Below the pieces are notes generated by a model that saw nothing but the letters and a program-made list of their open reading frames with translations, had not been told where the DNA came from and searched no databases. A stretch of DNA of 64,000 nt from Paenibacillus sp. FSL W8-0186 (GTDB taxonomy: Bacteria; Bacillota; Bacilli; Paenibacillales; Paenibacillaceae). Below, one piece after another: positions 45,286 through 53,748 of this stretch. The DNA lies in contig NZ_CP150207.1 of the NCBI RefSeq assembly GCF_037969765.1, forward strand, positions 2,528,001 to 2,592,000, written 5' to 3'. Position numbers and translations under genes: made by a program. Each line of letters opens with the position of its first letter. Positions within the stretch are counted from its first letter, which is position 1.

Positions 45286-48200
45286 TTGTCCATTTCAAAA
45301 AAGCAGATGACAACGAAAAAAGTATTTATTTATCTCGGTATATTTTTACTTGTGCTGGTCAGCCTGAGGATGCTCTGGTACTCCTTTCGCATCATGCCCG
45401 AGCATCCTCAGGCAGAACGTGGAGAACTGGACCTTAGACATTGGCAGTTCAGCGATCGGCAGGTAATTACACTGAATGGAGAGTGGGAATTCTACCCCGG
45501 GCAATTTGTAAGTCCAGCAGCAAGCGGAGAGCAGCGGGATGAACTCGATAGACTCTACATGCAGGTGCCGGGAAAATGGAGCTCTTCCATAAACCAAAAA
45601 TTCGGCTATGGAACTTACCGTCTTCGAGTTTTGATTCAGGATACGGACGGCGTATATTCGATTCAGCTTCCGAATGTCCAGTCAGCATCACGATTGTATA
45701 TAAACGGTCAAATGTATGACGAAATGGGACACCCTGCAGAGACAAAGGAACACAACAAAGCAAGAAACGTTCCTTATTCCGTTAATTTTCACACTGCTAA
45801 ATCTGAAGTTGAGGTTCTCCTCCATGTCTCGAATTTTCATATCTACGGCATGGGCGGTATAGTACAGTCCGTAAAATTTGGAACGGCTACGGCCATGATG
45901 AATGAGAGGCTGCTGTCCGAAATGCTGCAGATCGTCGTATGCGTCGTATTGCTGCTGCATGGCATATATGCCGGAATTTTGTTTGGGCTTGGTCATCGCG
46001 GCAAAGAATTGCTTTACTTTGCGCTTATGATTTTTTTTGCCGTCCTCTCCGTGTTAACGGACGACGATAAGCTGCTTCTGGTATGGCTGCCTATGCCTAT
46101 GGCATGGGTCTTTAAACTGAAGATTATCATCTACATTTGCTTGGCTATTTTTCTGATGCTGTGCACGAAATCTCTTCTAGGCCGAAAGGAGAATAGAAGA
46201 ACCGTTCGCGCGCTTCTCGTGTTTAGCGCTGCAGGCATGCTGCTTATGATCGTTTTACCGGACCGCTATTTGAGGGTGGGTAATCATTTACTACTTATCA
46301 TTATGCTTGCTGTCATTATTCTTGTTCCCTACTTCGCATTCCGCTCTATTCGGGAAGGAGAGAAGTCGGCCGTATTCGTTCTTATGGCGGCTGCTGCCGT
46401 CTCCTTAAATATATTTATTGGCGGAATCATCAAGAGTAGATTTTGGGCGGATATGCCTTACTACCCGCTGGATTTGATCATTGCCTTTGTCAGTTTTGCG
46501 GCCTTCTGGTTCATCCGGTTCGCACAGACGACATTTCATGCGAAAAGGCTTGCTGAACGGCTGCAAGAGGAAGACAAGCGAAAAGACGAATTCCTCGCCA
46601 ATACTTCACACGAGCTGCGTAATCCGCTGCACGGCATGATCAACATGGCACAGGCGGTGCTGGATAACGGACAGAATCGTCTGATAGACAGGCATCGCAG
46701 CGACCTGAAGCTCTTGATCCAGATCGGTCAGCGCCTGTCGCTTCAGCTCAATGATCTGCTGGACGTTTCATTGCTCCGAGAGGGACAAATCCGGCTGGAT
46801 AAGCAGAGCGTGAGTGTGCAGGCGACGGCTTCCGGCGTAGTCGAGATGCTTCGTTATTTAAGCGATACGAAAAAGCTGGAAATGGTGCTGGATGTGCCTG
46901 ATGCGTTTCCGCGCGTGCTTGCCGACGAGAACAGGCTGGTGCAAATCCTGTTCAATTTGCTGCATAACGCAATTAAATATACAAACGAAGGCTTCATCGT
47001 ACTATCGGCAGAAGTGCATGAGAACGAGGCTCGTATTTACGTTAGAGACACTGGCATTGGCATGGACGAAGAGACTCAGCGCAGAGTATTTTTACCGTAT
47101 CATCAGGGGACTTCTAATTCACCGGCCATACAAGGCGGACTGGGACTAGGGCTCAGCATTTGCAAGCAATTTGTCGAGCTGCATGGAAGCAGCTTGGAGC
47201 TGCAATCCGTGCCCGGTCAAGGCTCCGTATTCAGCTTCTCGCTGCCTCTGGCCGTGGCCGATCAAGATCAAGCGGCACCAGAACAAGGGGAATCCGGGGA
47301 GGACGATGCAGCCTATTTATTTTTAACTTCTGCTGACAGGTTAGCCGAGCCGGCCGTTGCAGAGGAATCCGCTCCGGAGCAGGAGACAGTCCAGTGGGAC
47401 AGCCAGCCCAAAATAATCGCTGTGGATGACGATCCGGTAAATCTAAAAATACTGCAGCATATCCTTTCTCAAGAGCACTATCATATTTCGGCCGTAACCA
47501 CCGCCGAGGAAGCGTTGCAGCTCCTTGACTCGGGGGAGTGGGACCTCGTCATTTCCGATGTCATGATGCCAAATATATCGGGGTACGAGCTGACGCGGGA
47601 AATTCGCCGCAAATATACGATTTCCGAGCTGCCGATCCTGCTCCTGACGGCAAGAAGCAGGTCTCAGGATATCGAAGCCGGGTTCAAGGCCGGAGCGAAT
47701 GATTACTTAAGCAAGCCAATGGATGCGCTGGAGCTAAAAACAAGGGTGCAGGCTTTGATTGCCTTAAAGCGGTCGATTATGGAGCGTCTGCACATGGAGG
47801 CCGCTTGGCTTCAGGCACAGATTCAGCCGCACTTTCTGTATAACACGCTAAACTCCGTGGCATCGCTCAGTGTTATGGATACGTCACGAATGGTAGTTCT
47901 TCTCGAGCGGTTTGGCAGCTATTTGCGGACCAGTTTTGATGTGCGCAATTTGCAGCGGCTCGTGCCGATTGAACATGAGCTTGAGATGCTGCATTCTTAT
48001 TTGTACATTGAGAAGGAGCGCTTCGGTGACCGTCTGCAGGTGGTCTGGGACTTGCAGGATTACAGCAGCGTTCAGATACCTCCCCTATCCGTGCAGCCCA
48101 TCGTGGAAAATTCGGTCAGACACGGCCTGCTGACACGGGTAAGCGGAGGTACGGTAACGATCCGCATCCATAATCACCCAGACTATACAGAGATCATCGT

Positions 48201-48411
48201 TGAGGATGACGGCGTAGGCATTGAGGAAGAGAAGCTGCGATGCCTTCTTGAGACCGACGCCCATTCGCGCCGCGGGATCGGGCTTATCAATACAGACCGG
48301 CGCTTGAAACAGCTCTATGGACAGGGTTTACATATAAGCAGCGTTCCTGGCGAAGGAACTAGGGTGGCTTTTCAGATACCTAAGCCCAAATCACAGCCTG
48401 ACCGACCTTGA
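45286..48411 (+). CDS. Hybrid sensor kinase: 7TMR-DISM, two kinase modules and a receiver
   Basis: About 1041 residues. An extracytoplasmic galactose-binding-like sensor (about 45-205, with NGEWEFYPGQF and VPGKWSS) is followed by seven membrane helices (about 210-420). Then come a HisKA domain with H442 (ANTSHELRNPLHGM), an ATPase, a receiver with D758 (LVISDVMMPNISGYE), and a LytS-type HisK with H849 (QAQIQPHFLYNTLNS) and a second ATPase. Two kinase cores in one chain is unusual. The start is TTG 45286, preceded weakly by AAAGGAA; ATG 45307 is an alternative. The natural partner is the receiver-SARP protein at 39 kb, on the other side of the adhesin and sortase genes. Confidence 0.88.
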   Translation: MSISKKQMTTKKVFIYLGIFLLVLVSLRMLWYSFRIMPEHPQAERGELDLRHWQFSDRQVITLNGEWEFYPGQFVSPAASGEQRDELDRLYMQVPGKWSSSINQKFGYGTYRLRVLIQDTDGVYSIQLPNVQSASRLYINGQMYDEMGHPAETKEHNKARNVPYSVNFHTAKSEVEVLLHVSNFHIYGMGGIVQSVKFGTATAMMNERLLSEMLQIVVCVVLLLHGIYAGILFGLGHRGKELLYFALMIFFAVLSVLTDDDKLLLVWLPMPMAWVFKLKIIIYICLAIFLMLCTKSLLGRKENRRTVRALLVFSAAGMLLMIVLPDRYLRVGNHLLLIIMLAVIILVPYFAFRSIREGEKSAVFVLMAAAAVSLNIFIGGIIKSRFWADMPYYPLDLIIAFVSFAAFWFIRFAQTTFHAKRLAERLQEEDKRKDEFLANTSHELRNPLHGMINMAQAVLDNGQNRLIDRHRSDLKLLIQIGQRLSLQLNDLLDVSLLREGQIRLDKQSVSVQATASGVVEMLRYLSDTKKLEMVLDVPDAFPRVLADENRLVQILFNLLHNAIKYTNEGFIVLSAEVHENEARIYVRDTGIGMDEETQRRVFLPYHQGTSNSPAIQGGLGLGLSICKQFVELHGSSLELQSVPGQGSVFSFSLPLAVADQDQAAPEQGESGEDDAAYLFLTSADRLAEPAVAEESAPEQETVQWDSQPKIIAVDDDPVNLKILQHILSQEHYHISAVTTAEEALQLLDSGEWDLVISDVMMPNISGYELTREIRRKYTISELPILLLTARSRSQDIEAGFKAGANDYLSKPMDALELKTRVQALIALKRSIMERLHMEAAWLQAQIQPHFLYNTLNSVASLSVMDTSRMVVLLERFGSYLRTSFDVRNLQRLVPIEHELEMLHSYLYIEKERFGDRLQVVWDLQDYSSVQIPPLSVQPIVENSVRHGLLTRVSGGTVTIRIHNHPDYTEIIVEDDGVGIEEEKLRCLLETDAHSRRGIGLINTDRRLKQLYGQGLHISSVPGEGTRVAFQIPKPKSQPDRP

Positions 48412-48459
48412 TCCTTCGCTGTTTATAGTTCTTTTTATGAAATGGGATGTGATAAGAGT

Positions 48460-49125
48460 ATGGCAGAACATGCAGGAACGATGTATATCATAATTATCGG
48501 AGTTTTAAGTGCAGTGCTTGTCGGGATGACCATTATTCTCCGGTCGCTGCTCCGTGAGAGAGCAGACCTGATGAAGCTGGCTTATACCGATGCCGTCACT
48601 GGGCTTATGAATCGAAATGGGTTCGATCATTTCTGGGCACGTCATAAAGGGAAGGATCATCTGGCTGTATTGTCTCTAGATCTGGATCATTTCAAAGAGA
48701 TTAATGACACATACGGTCATATGGCGGGGGATCAGCTCCTGCATGATGTCAGTATCGGCCTGCGCCAAATCACGAATAAAAACCAGCTGGCTTTTCGCAT
48801 CGGAGGCGATGAGTTCGTGTTTATCATGAAAAATTGCGATCCGAACAAAGTGGAGATATTGGCGGCGCTAATCTTGGATAAAATCAGCCGGCCGTTTGAA
48901 ATTCAGGGGCGTAACATCAAGGTCACCGGGAGCATCGGGATCAGTATTAGTGAAGGGCGTAAGGTCGACCGGCAGCGAATGATGGCTGAAGCCGATCTCG
49001 CGATGTATCATGCCAAGAAGCTTGGCAGAAACCGATATTCGCTTTACAGGGAGGAAAGGCATAAGTATTTGAAGGAATTGGAATACACGCTTAGGAAGAA
49101 ACATAAGAGAAAAATGCTATTTTAG
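48460..49125 (+). CDS. Membrane-bound diguanylate cyclase
   Basis: About 221 residues: one N-terminal membrane helix (MYIIIIGVLSAVLVGMTIIL) followed by a complete GGDEF domain with TDAVTGLMNRNGF, DLDHFKEINDTYGH and the intact GGDEF motif at about 115-119, then ISEGRKV. It should make cyclic di-GMP from two GTP. It is probably cytosolic-facing with no sensor. The start is uncertain: ATG 48460 (GGGATGTGATAAGAGT upstream) or ATG 48442. It follows the hybrid kinase by about 50 bp, possibly in the same transcript, and has its own terminator. Confidence 0.87.
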   Translation: MAEHAGTMYIIIIGVLSAVLVGMTIILRSLLRERADLMKLAYTDAVTGLMNRNGFDHFWARHKGKDHLAVLSLDLDHFKEINDTYGHMAGDQLLHDVSIGLRQITNKNQLAFRIGGDEFVFIMKNCDPNKVEILAALILDKISRPFEIQGRNIKVTGSIGISISEGRKVDRQRMMAEADLAMYHAKKLGRNRYSLYREERHKYLKELEYTLRKKHKRKMLF

Positions 49126-49138
49126 ATCCGTCTGTCAA

Positions 49139-49174
49139 AGACGCGTCATCCCTACAGGGGAGGCGCGTTTTTTG
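49139..49174 (+). terminator. Terminator after the diguanylate cyclase gene
   Basis: Stem ACGCG...CCC / GGGG...CGCGT around TACA, followed by TTTTTT. Confidence 0.8.
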
Positions 49175-49231
49175 CTATATTACGCTGTTCGAGCTTACTG
49201 GACGGAAAGTTTAAGAAATTTGCAGCAAAAT

Positions 49232-49260
49232 CTTAAGATAATCTTAATAATTTCTTACGC
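49232..49260 (+). promoter_or_regulatory. CTTA direct repeats at 11-bp spacing, candidate OmpR-type site
   Basis: CTTAAGATAAT at 49232, CTTAATAATTT at 49243 and CTTACGC at 49254 form three half-sites one helical turn apart, about 90 bp before the carboxypeptidase start. The word TAAGATAATC in it recurs before the VanR-like gene (37054-37063). Confidence 0.45.
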
Positions 49261-49344
49261 GGAAAGAAAACTCTGACCCCGATAATGGAACTATCGAATT
49301 CAACTGACCTATGCTTGCGCAAGGAGGAAAGGGGTTACCAGTTC

Positions 49345-50268
49345 TTGCGAAAAAAAGGGCTTGTACTGTTTGCAGTCATCGGACTGCTGCTCCTGGCCAA
49401 CTCTCCTCAGCTTGATCGTCTGCACCTGAGCGCATCAGCGTTCATGAATAAAGCAAAAGCGCATTGGCGTGTGATTACAGCCCCCGGGCTAGGCGGCGTG
49501 GAAGGAAAAGCCATGCTCGTCATGGATCGGGAGACCGGAAAAATCTTATATGCCCATAATGGTAAAAAGCGAATGTATCCTGCCAGCACAACCAAGATAT
49601 TAACGGCGCTGATCGTGCTCGAAAGAGGCAATCCCGATGAGCTTGTAACGGTCGGCAAGGAAGCGCGGCTTCGTACAGCCGATGAGAGCACGGCAGGCTT
49701 GCACGAAGGGGACCAGCTGCCGGTTCGGGATCTGATCGCTGCGATGATGCTCCCCTCAGGGAACGATGCGGCAAGAACCGCGGCGGTATATATTGCGGAG
49801 AAAGAAACGGGCCGAAAGCTGGAGCCGGAGGAAGCGACAGCTTATTTTGCCGGGCTGATGAATCAGCGGGCTAAGGAGCTTGGTGCGAAGAACAGCCATT
49901 TCGTCAATCCGCATGGGCTGCATGATCCGGATCATTATACGACGGCGCGGGATATCGCAGTCATCGCCCAAGCTGCGATGAGTCATGAAGCCTTTCAGGG
50001 CATCGTTGGCGAGGCGTTTCACTATACAGAGGGTACGGGGAAAACCACTGCTTTTCGTAATCGCAACAGACTGATTCAAAGCGATAATGAGTGGTATTTT
50101 CAGGGAGCTAACGGCATCAAGACGGGATACACCGAGAAGGCAGGTTATTGTCTGGTTGGGTCGGCAGTCCGAAATGACAAAGAGTTGATTTCCGTTGTTC
50201 TTCATTCGACGGAGCAGGGAGTTTGGTCGGACTCGGTCAAATTGCTGGATTACGGATTCCAAAGTTAG
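49345..50268 (+). CDS. D-alanyl-D-alanine carboxypeptidase (S11 family)
   Basis: About 307 residues, membrane-targeted serine peptidase that trims the terminal D-Ala from peptidoglycan stem peptides. All three active-site motifs are intact: STTK near residue 80, SGN near 138 and KTG near 258. A short hydrophobic signal (MRKKGLVLFAVIGLLLLANS) begins exactly at TTG 49345, which is preceded by GGAAAGGGG; the frame is open back to an ATG at 49285, but that adds a polar head before the signal. No C-terminal anchor helix is seen. Three CTTA repeats lie upstream. It may be coregulated with the ECF sigma factor gene 30 bp downstream. Confidence 0.87.
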   Translation: MRKKGLVLFAVIGLLLLANSPQLDRLHLSASAFMNKAKAHWRVITAPGLGGVEGKAMLVMDRETGKILYAHNGKKRMYPASTTKILTALIVLERGNPDELVTVGKEARLRTADESTAGLHEGDQLPVRDLIAAMMLPSGNDAARTAAVYIAEKETGRKLEPEEATAYFAGLMNQRAKELGAKNSHFVNPHGLHDPDHYTTARDIAVIAQAAMSHEAFQGIVGEAFHYTEGTGKTTAFRNRNRLIQSDNEWYFQGANGIKTGYTEKAGYCLVGSAVRNDKELISVVLHSTEQGVWSDSVKLLDYGFQS

Positions 50269-50297
50269 AGAGAGAATAACGAAGGGGAGAATAGGGA

Positions 50298-50798
50298 ATG
50301 AGCGTATTATCGATCGACAAAGCTTACCGTGATTATAAAAATGACGTATACCGGTATCTGTTTTACTTATGCCGGAACCACCATACCGCAGAGGATTTGA
50401 CACAAGAGACGTTCTGCCGGGCATGGTCCCACCTGGAGCAGCTGCCGGAGAAAAAAGTTAAGCCCTGGCTGTTCCGGGTGTCGCATAATGCTTACATAGA
50501 TAAGCTGCGCAAGGAGAGTCGTTCCTCTTCCTATGAAAATGAATTTTTCTATCAGTTCGCAGGCGAGGAGACGCCGGAAACATGGTTGCTTCGGGAGGAG
50601 AGCCGTCAAGAGCTTTACAGCCAATTGTTGCTGTTGAATCTAAATCAGCGTCAGGCCGTGCTGCTCTACGACATCCATGGCTTCTCTTATCAGGAAGCGG
50701 CGAATCTCATGGAAATTTCGTTGTCTAAATTCAAAATTACGCTATACCGCGCCAGACAAAGACTTCGCAACGAATCGAAGGCTACGGCGACCGCTTAA
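50298..50798 (+). CDS. ECF-type RNA polymerase sigma factor
   Basis: 166 residues. Region 2 (YLCRNHHTAEDLTQETFCRAWSHL, with PWLFRVSHNAYIDKLRKE) and region 4 (LYDIHGFSYQEAANLMEISLSKFKITLYRARQRLR) are both present. This fits the SigW/SigM/SigX-type cell-envelope ECF group. The ATG is preceded by GAAGGGGAGAATAGGG. No anti-sigma factor gene is adjacent: a terminator follows and then the catabolic cluster. It sits 30 bp after the D,D-carboxypeptidase and may be cotranscribed with it. Its control is therefore unclear. Confidence 0.88.
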   Translation: MSVLSIDKAYRDYKNDVYRYLFYLCRNHHTAEDLTQETFCRAWSHLEQLPEKKVKPWLFRVSHNAYIDKLRKESRSSSYENEFFYQFAGEETPETWLLREESRQELYSQLLLLNLNQRQAVLLYDIHGFSYQEAANLMEISLSKFKITLYRARQRLRNESKATATA

Positions 50799-50804
50799 CC
50801 ACAA

Positions 50805-50836
50805 AGGCTGGGGGAAATATCCCCGGCCTTATTTAT
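50805..50836 (+). terminator. Terminator after the ECF sigma gene
   Basis: AAAGGCTGGGG / CCCCGGCCTT stem with GAAATAT loop (one G-U pair), followed by ATTTATTTT. Confidence 0.85.
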
Positions 50837-50846
50837 TTTAACGTTG

Positions 50847-50862
50847 TTGTAAGCGCTTTTAA
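50847..50862 (+). promoter_or_regulatory. CcpA-type cre site before the catabolic cluster
   Basis: TTGTAAGCGCTTTTAA fits the cre consensus WTGNAANCGNWNNCW with one mismatch and is palindromic in AAGCGCTT. It lies about 115 bp before the first gene, so CcpA could repress the cluster when preferred sugars are present. Confidence 0.6.
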
Positions 50863-50962
50863 GGTCGATTTAAAGACGTTGTCTTATAATAACGGCGATT
50901 CTAGAATGAAATCGACAGGAGGTATTGATTTCCATCTGATCATATAACTAGTAGAGGTGAGA

Positions 50963-51982
50963 ATGTTGAAAACGATAAACGAACTGGAGAGCAAGTTAAG
51001 CGAGCCTTCTGACCGTTTAATAGAGGATTTGTCCAAGCTGGATGGAGATATTCTCATCCTTGGTGTAGGCGGAAAAATGGGGCCAAGTCTGGCCAAGCTG
51101 GTGAAGCGAGGGATCGAGGCGGCTGGCGCTAATGCGAAAGTAACTGGCGTATCCCGCTTCTCCTCCGGCGATTTACGCGGCGAGCTGGAGTCGGCAGGCA
51201 TTGAGACGATTGCAGCTGATCTGCTGGATGAAGCGGCGCTTGCCAAGCTGCCGTCCGCGCGCAATGTCATTTATATGGCCGGTAACAAGTTTGGAACAAC
51301 GGGCCGTGAGTATTTTACTTGGGCAATGAATGCTTATCTGCCGGGGCGCGTAGCGGAGAAGTTCCCGCGGTCGCGAATCGTCGCTTTTTCTTCGGGCAAT
51401 ATTTATCCGCTTACCCCTATCGGGTCAGGCGGTGCCTCTGAGGAGACGCCTCCTGCCCCTATTGGCGAATATGCGCAATCCTGCCTTGGTCGGGAACGAG
51501 TGTTTGAATATTTCTCCCGGAAAAATGGCACGCCACTCGTCAATTTTCGCTTAAATTATGCGATTGATCTGCGCTATGGCATCTTGTTAGAAATCGCTAA
51601 GGCGGTAAAAGAAGGGACGCCGATCGATGTAAGCATGGGCCAGGTCAATGTCATTTGGCAAGGGGATGCCAATGAAATGGCGATCCGCTCCTTGCTGCTG
51701 TGTGACTCGCCTCCCGTCACGCTCAATATTACCGGACCAGAGACGGTATCGGTTCGGTGGATGGCGGAGCGTTTTGGCGAACTGCTTGGAACAGTTCCGC
51801 AATTTACCGGAACGGAGCAGTCTACGGCGCTCCTTAACAATGCCTCGCATTCCCATCGTCTGTTTGGCTATCCCCGCGTCACGCTCCGGCAAATGATGGA
51901 ATGGACGGCCGGCTGGGTCGAAGCCGGCGGTGATACGTTGAACAAACCGACGCATTTCCAGGAACGGGCAGGTGCGTTCTAA
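50963..51982 (+). CDS. NAD-dependent epimerase/dehydratase-family protein, atypical active site
   Basis: About 339 residues of the extended SDR type. The nucleotide motif is GVGGKMG (near 35) rather than the usual GxxGxxG; VAFSSGNIYP carries the Ser. At the catalytic Y-x3-K position the sequence is EYAQSC, so the Lys appears replaced, which argues for altered chemistry or a non-catalytic role. ATG 50963 is close behind AGAGGTGA; TTG 50966 is equally possible. The stop overlaps the next gene's ATG by one base (TAATG). It is the first gene of the catabolic cluster, under a cre site. Substrate not known. Confidence 0.8.
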   Translation: MLKTINELESKLSEPSDRLIEDLSKLDGDILILGVGGKMGPSLAKLVKRGIEAAGANAKVTGVSRFSSGDLRGELESAGIETIAADLLDEAALAKLPSARNVIYMAGNKFGTTGREYFTWAMNAYLPGRVAEKFPRSRIVAFSSGNIYPLTPIGSGGASEETPPAPIGEYAQSCLGRERVFEYFSRKNGTPLVNFRLNYAIDLRYGILLEIAKAVKEGTPIDVSMGQVNVIWQGDANEMAIRSLLLCDSPPVTLNITGPETVSVRWMAERFGELLGTVPQFTGTEQSTALLNNASHSHRLFGYPRVTLRQMMEWTAGWVEAGGDTLNKPTHFQERAGAF

Positions 51983-53055
51983 TGACAGCCCTGCAGTTGA
52001 AACCGGAGGTTGATGCGCTGCTGCAGCGAGGCACCGTAATTCCAGCCCATCCGCTGGCGCTAGATGTGTCCCGACGCTTGGATGAACGGAGGCAGCGGGC
52101 TTTGTCCAGATACTATATCGAATCGGGGGCAGGCGGCATAGCGGTTGGCGTGCATACGACCCAGTTCGAAATTCGCGATCCGGGCATCGGGTTGTTTGAG
52201 CCGGTTCTGCGCATGGCGGCGGAAGAAGTCGATGAAGCGGGGCTGGATCGTACATTCATCAAGGTCGCGGGAATTTGCGGGCCGACGGACCAGGCGCTGC
52301 GGGAAGCCGAGCTTGCCGTTAAACTTGGCTATGATCTGGGCCTGGTCAGTACAGGCGGGCTGGATTCGTGGAGCGAGTCCGAGCTTCTAGAGCGTACGGA
52401 AGCGATCGCTGACGTCATTCCCGTCTTCGGGTTTTATTTGCAGCCAGCGGTAGGCGGAAAACGGTTAAGCTATGAGTTCTGGCGGGAAATGGCCGAAATT
52501 CCAGGCGTGAAGGCGATCAAGATGGCCCCCTTCAACCGCTATCAAACGCTGGATGTTGTCAGGGCTGTCTGTGAGTCGAGCCGACGCGAATCCATCGCAT
52601 TGTATACCGGTAATGATGACAATATCGTGGCCGATTTGCTGACGACCTACCGATTTAAGGTCGGCGGTATGAAGGTCGAGAAGCGTATCGTTGGCGGTCT
52701 GCTCGGACACTGGGCGGTCTGGACGCGCAAAGCGGTTGAACTGATGTCGCAAATCATTGATTTGCGGGAAAGCGGAGAAAACATACCTCATGAGCTTCTC
52801 ACGCGCAGCATGGAAATCAGCGACGCGAATGCTGCCTTTTTCGACCCAGGGCACGATTTTCATGGCTGTATTCCGGGCATCCATGAGGTGCTTCGCCGCC
52901 AAGGCTTGCTTGAGGGCCGCTGGTGCCTGAATCCTGCGGAACAGCTGTCTCCAGGACAGATGGAGGAAATCGACCGGGTATATCACGCCTATCCCCATCT
53001 GAACGATGATGATTTCGTGCATCGCCATTTGGCGAAATGGCTGGGATCGCCATGA
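51982..53055 (+). CDS. Dihydrodipicolinate synthase (DapA)-family aldolase/lyase
   Basis: 357 residues, longer than the usual 290-300. The TIM-barrel pattern is visible: GGIAVGVHTTQFEIRD, IKVAGICGPTDQALREAELAVKLGYD, VFGFYLQPAVGG (the YNxP-like Tyr position) and the Schiff-base Lys in GVKAIKMAP, then YTGNDDNIVADLL. Family members cleave or condense pyruvate-derived 2-oxo sugar acids or Dap precursors; this cluster's context argues for a sugar-acid aldolase or lyase rather than lysine synthesis. It overlaps both neighbours, TAATG before and ATGA after, so translation is coupled. Confidence 0.85.
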   Translation: MTALQLKPEVDALLQRGTVIPAHPLALDVSRRLDERRQRALSRYYIESGAGGIAVGVHTTQFEIRDPGIGLFEPVLRMAAEEVDEAGLDRTFIKVAGICGPTDQALREAELAVKLGYDLGLVSTGGLDSWSESELLERTEAIADVIPVFGFYLQPAVGGKRLSYEFWREMAEIPGVKAIKMAPFNRYQTLDVVRAVCESSRRESIALYTGNDDNIVADLLTTYRFKVGGMKVEKRIVGGLLGHWAVWTRKAVELMSQIIDLRESGENIPHELLTRSMEISDANAAFFDPGHDFHGCIPGIHEVLRRQGLLEGRWCLNPAEQLSPGQMEEIDRVYHAYPHLNDDDFVHRHLAKWLGSP

Positions 53056-53717
53056 AATACCGCTCCGTCTTTGATATTATCGGCCCGGTCATGATCGGGC
53101 CGTCCAGCTCGCATACAGCGGGTGCGGCACGCATCGGACGGATGGCCAGACGGTTATTCGGCCGCGTTCCGCATAAGGCGCAAATCGAATTTTGCGGCTC
53201 ATTCGCCAAGACGTATCAGGGGCATGGTACGGATGTGGCGATCGTCGGCGGGCTGATGGGTTTCGATACCCATGATCCTCGTATCAAGGATGCTCTTAAA
53301 ATTTCGGAAGATATTGGTCTAGCCATTTCAATCACGACCGTAGACTTGCCCGAGGAGCATCCCAATACAGCCTGGATTCGCCTTGAGGATGAAGCAGGGG
53401 CAATGAGGGTGAAGGGCATCTCTGTCGGGGGCGGTAAAATCGCCATGCTGGAGGCGGATGAATTTCAAATGAATCTGTCGGGGGATGCCTGGACAGCCTT
53501 CGTATTCCATAAGGATCAATTCGGCTTGATCGCTTCCGTGGCCAGTGTGCTGGCGGATCGGCGGATCAACATCGCCAGAATGGAAATGTCCCGCAAGGCG
53601 AAGGGCCAGGAAGCGCTATTGATCATTGAGACGGATGAAGAGATATCCGCTTCCGCCGGATCGCAAATTGCAGGCATTGCTGATGTAGCGCATGTCCGGA
53701 TTCTGCCGCCCTTGTAA
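53052..53717 (+). CDS. sdaAB: L-serine dehydratase, iron-sulfur type, beta subunit
   Basis: 221 residues. With the alpha subunit it deaminates L-serine to pyruvate and ammonia using a [4Fe-4S] cluster. Family motifs: SVFDIIGPVMIGPSSSHTAGAARIG, and a C-terminal ACT-like domain (FVFHKDQFGLIASVASVLADRRINIARMEMSRK). ATG 53052 is used because it overlaps the DapA-family stop as ATGA. The alpha gene follows by 31 bp. It is embedded in a carbohydrate-degrading cluster, an unusual place for serine dehydratase, so the natural substrate could be serine released from a glycan or a related amino acid. Confidence 0.9.
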   Translation: MKYRSVFDIIGPVMIGPSSSHTAGAARIGRMARRLFGRVPHKAQIEFCGSFAKTYQGHGTDVAIVGGLMGFDTHDPRIKDALKISEDIGLAISITTVDLPEEHPNTAWIRLEDEAGAMRVKGISVGGGKIAMLEADEFQMNLSGDAWTAFVFHKDQFGLIASVASVLADRRINIARMEMSRKAKGQEALLIIETDEEISASAGSQIAGIADVAHVRILPPL

Positions 53718-53748
53718 GAAGGGTGATTGAAAGGGAGGTTTATAACCC

